Assembly: GCA_965658765.1 (NCBI GenBank)
Contig: CBFHTO010000015.1
Location: forward strand, 1 to 64,000
Source of the DNA: Glaciecola sp965658765
GTDB taxonomy: Bacteria; Pseudomonadota; Gammaproteobacteria; Enterobacterales; Alteromonadaceae
DNA: 64,000 nt
Direction of reading: 5' to 3'
Shown: piece after piece, positions 63,393 to 64,000 of the stretch
Numbering within the stretch: the stretch's first letter is position 1
Layout: every line of letters begins with the position of its first letter
Made by a program: the position numbers and the translations under genes
The notes under the pieces: model-generated
What the model saw: the letters and a program-made list of their open reading frames with translations, nothing else
The model's database searches: none
Told to the model about the DNA's origin: nothing

Positions 63393-63951
63393 ATAACATA
63401 TCCTTTTAATTAGAGTTATAGCTAATATTTATTAGTCTTTAGTCTAATGTAATTGCGATACCACAATCTAATATCAAAGCTTTTTCATGCACTTAAGTAT
63501 ATAATTTAGAATGAATAAATGTGGTTTGTAAAATAATCTGACATTTTATAAGTATTTTTACTAGCATCTCATTTATTTGGATAAATGTTACAACACAACA
63601 TAAATATTGCTCGCATGTATAAGCTAGCAAATTTGTCGAGGCTTGACTCATTATTGGACCCTAACAACATGCTGAAGTAGTAAATGCAAACGTTCAGAAG
63701 CCATTTAAATAGCATTGAGAAAAAATTCTGATTAAAAAATCTACAAAAAACATCAATATGAGAGTATTGTCTAATCCTATATGAATTAAGTAGCGCGTTC
63801 ATATTTACACTTTGTTTTTCATTGGAATTGCTTTGTGCTTTTCATATTAATACCTCAAAACTACATGACGAATTTTTACCTATAGCTTAGATAAATTATT
63901 AAATTTCGAGTGTAGTTTATAGCTCAATCACATCTTATAAGGAGAGCAATA
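63393..63951. other. 559-bp AT-rich region without a recognisable gene
   Basis: The region between the divergent PEP-CTERM-like gene and the gene beginning at 63952 is very AT-rich with stop codons in all frames. A 77-codon frame on the minus strand (63569-63802) has no ribosome binding site, and its residue composition does not suggest a real protein. It must contain the two promoters, but none stands out. Confidence 0.6.
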
Positions 63952-64000
63952 ATGCTTGAGAAAAAGCTTCAAAAAGGTATGGCTGCAAATTGGTTACCCA
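63952..64000 (+). CDS. start of an unidentified gene, cut by window end
   Basis: An ATG follows a strong ribosome binding site (TAAGGAG, 7 bases ahead) and opens a frame beginning MLEKKLQKGMAANWLP that runs off the window. Sixteen residues are too few to assign a family; the start is soluble and charged, without a signal peptide. Confidence 0.65.
   Translation, partial: MLEKKLQKGMAANWLP

Noticed and set aside
63569..63802. A 77-codon minus-strand frame in the right-hand gap.
   Set aside because: It has no ribosome binding site and an unbalanced composition rich in Phe, Asn, Tyr and Cys, as expected from translating AT-rich DNA.

Overview
The window reads as a stretch of chromosome from a marine gammaproteobacterium of the order Alteromonadales, probably Alteromonadaceae. 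The basis is a moderately AT-rich genome plus gene orders shared with Escherichia and its relatives: tesA/ybbA/ybbP, folX-yfcH, rnm/trpEGD(CF)BA/yciI with yciO-scpA-scpB-rluB, folC-dedD-cvpA-purF, mltD-gloB-yafS and metG/mrp. Around these sit families common in marine Alteromonadales, such as a tricorn-like peptidase, paired secreted amidohydrolases and a PEP-CTERM-like protein. The genus call is inference. Coding density is high and most genes are housekeeping.

Layout. 1-2100: end of a tRNA-Val unit (one apparently decayed copy, one intact but cut by the window edge), gltX, then a tRNA-Ala/tRNA-Glu unit with its own promoter and terminator. 2366-5107: a membrane TPR protein with a degenerate GGDEF domain, coupled to dusC. 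5396-8217: two secreted amidohydrolases, the second lacking the metal-binding HxH. 8393-12325: tesA divergent from the ybbA-ybbP ABC exporter. 12409-16090: an unknown secreted protein, yfcH-folX, an AI-2E family permease and yciI. 16251-23357: the complete trp operon on the minus strand, with a readable attenuator and an 18-residue leader peptide containing three tandem Trp codons. 23668-28628: rnm, yciO, scpA, scpB, rluB, truA. 28850-34367: accD, folC, dedD, cvpA, purF. 34501-36512: glutathione-dependent formaldehyde detoxification (frmA-fghA).

36602-41087 (minus): a Yip1-like membrane protein, then a retropepsin-like protease, an M14-like (AstE/aspartoacylase family) hydrolase, RimK and a two-receiver diguanylate cyclase. 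The last four may form one protein-modification and c-di-GMP module. 41164-41425 holds five 56-bp tandem copies that each fold as an intrinsic terminator, downstream of a collagen-like lipoprotein with a duplicated propeller region. 44102-47368: a tricorn-type peptidase. 47594-52976: miaE, lpxH, ppiB, cysS, mltD. 53179-61205: gloB, yafS, metG, mrp, dcd, a phosphoesterase, thpR and a flavodoxin. 61327-64000 is the most accessory-looking part: tRNA-Pro(GGG), an unknown protein with a possible Cys-His-Asp triad and a hairpin over its ribosome binding site, a PEP-CTERM-like protein, a long AT-rich gap, and the start of a further gene.

The strongest leads are the tandem terminator array, the RimK/M14/protease/cyclase cluster, the tRNA-Pro-adjacent unknown protein, the terminator-like hairpin directly in front of mltD, and the 16-bp repeats that run into the end of trpA. 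All family assignments come from reading motifs by eye; no database search was possible.
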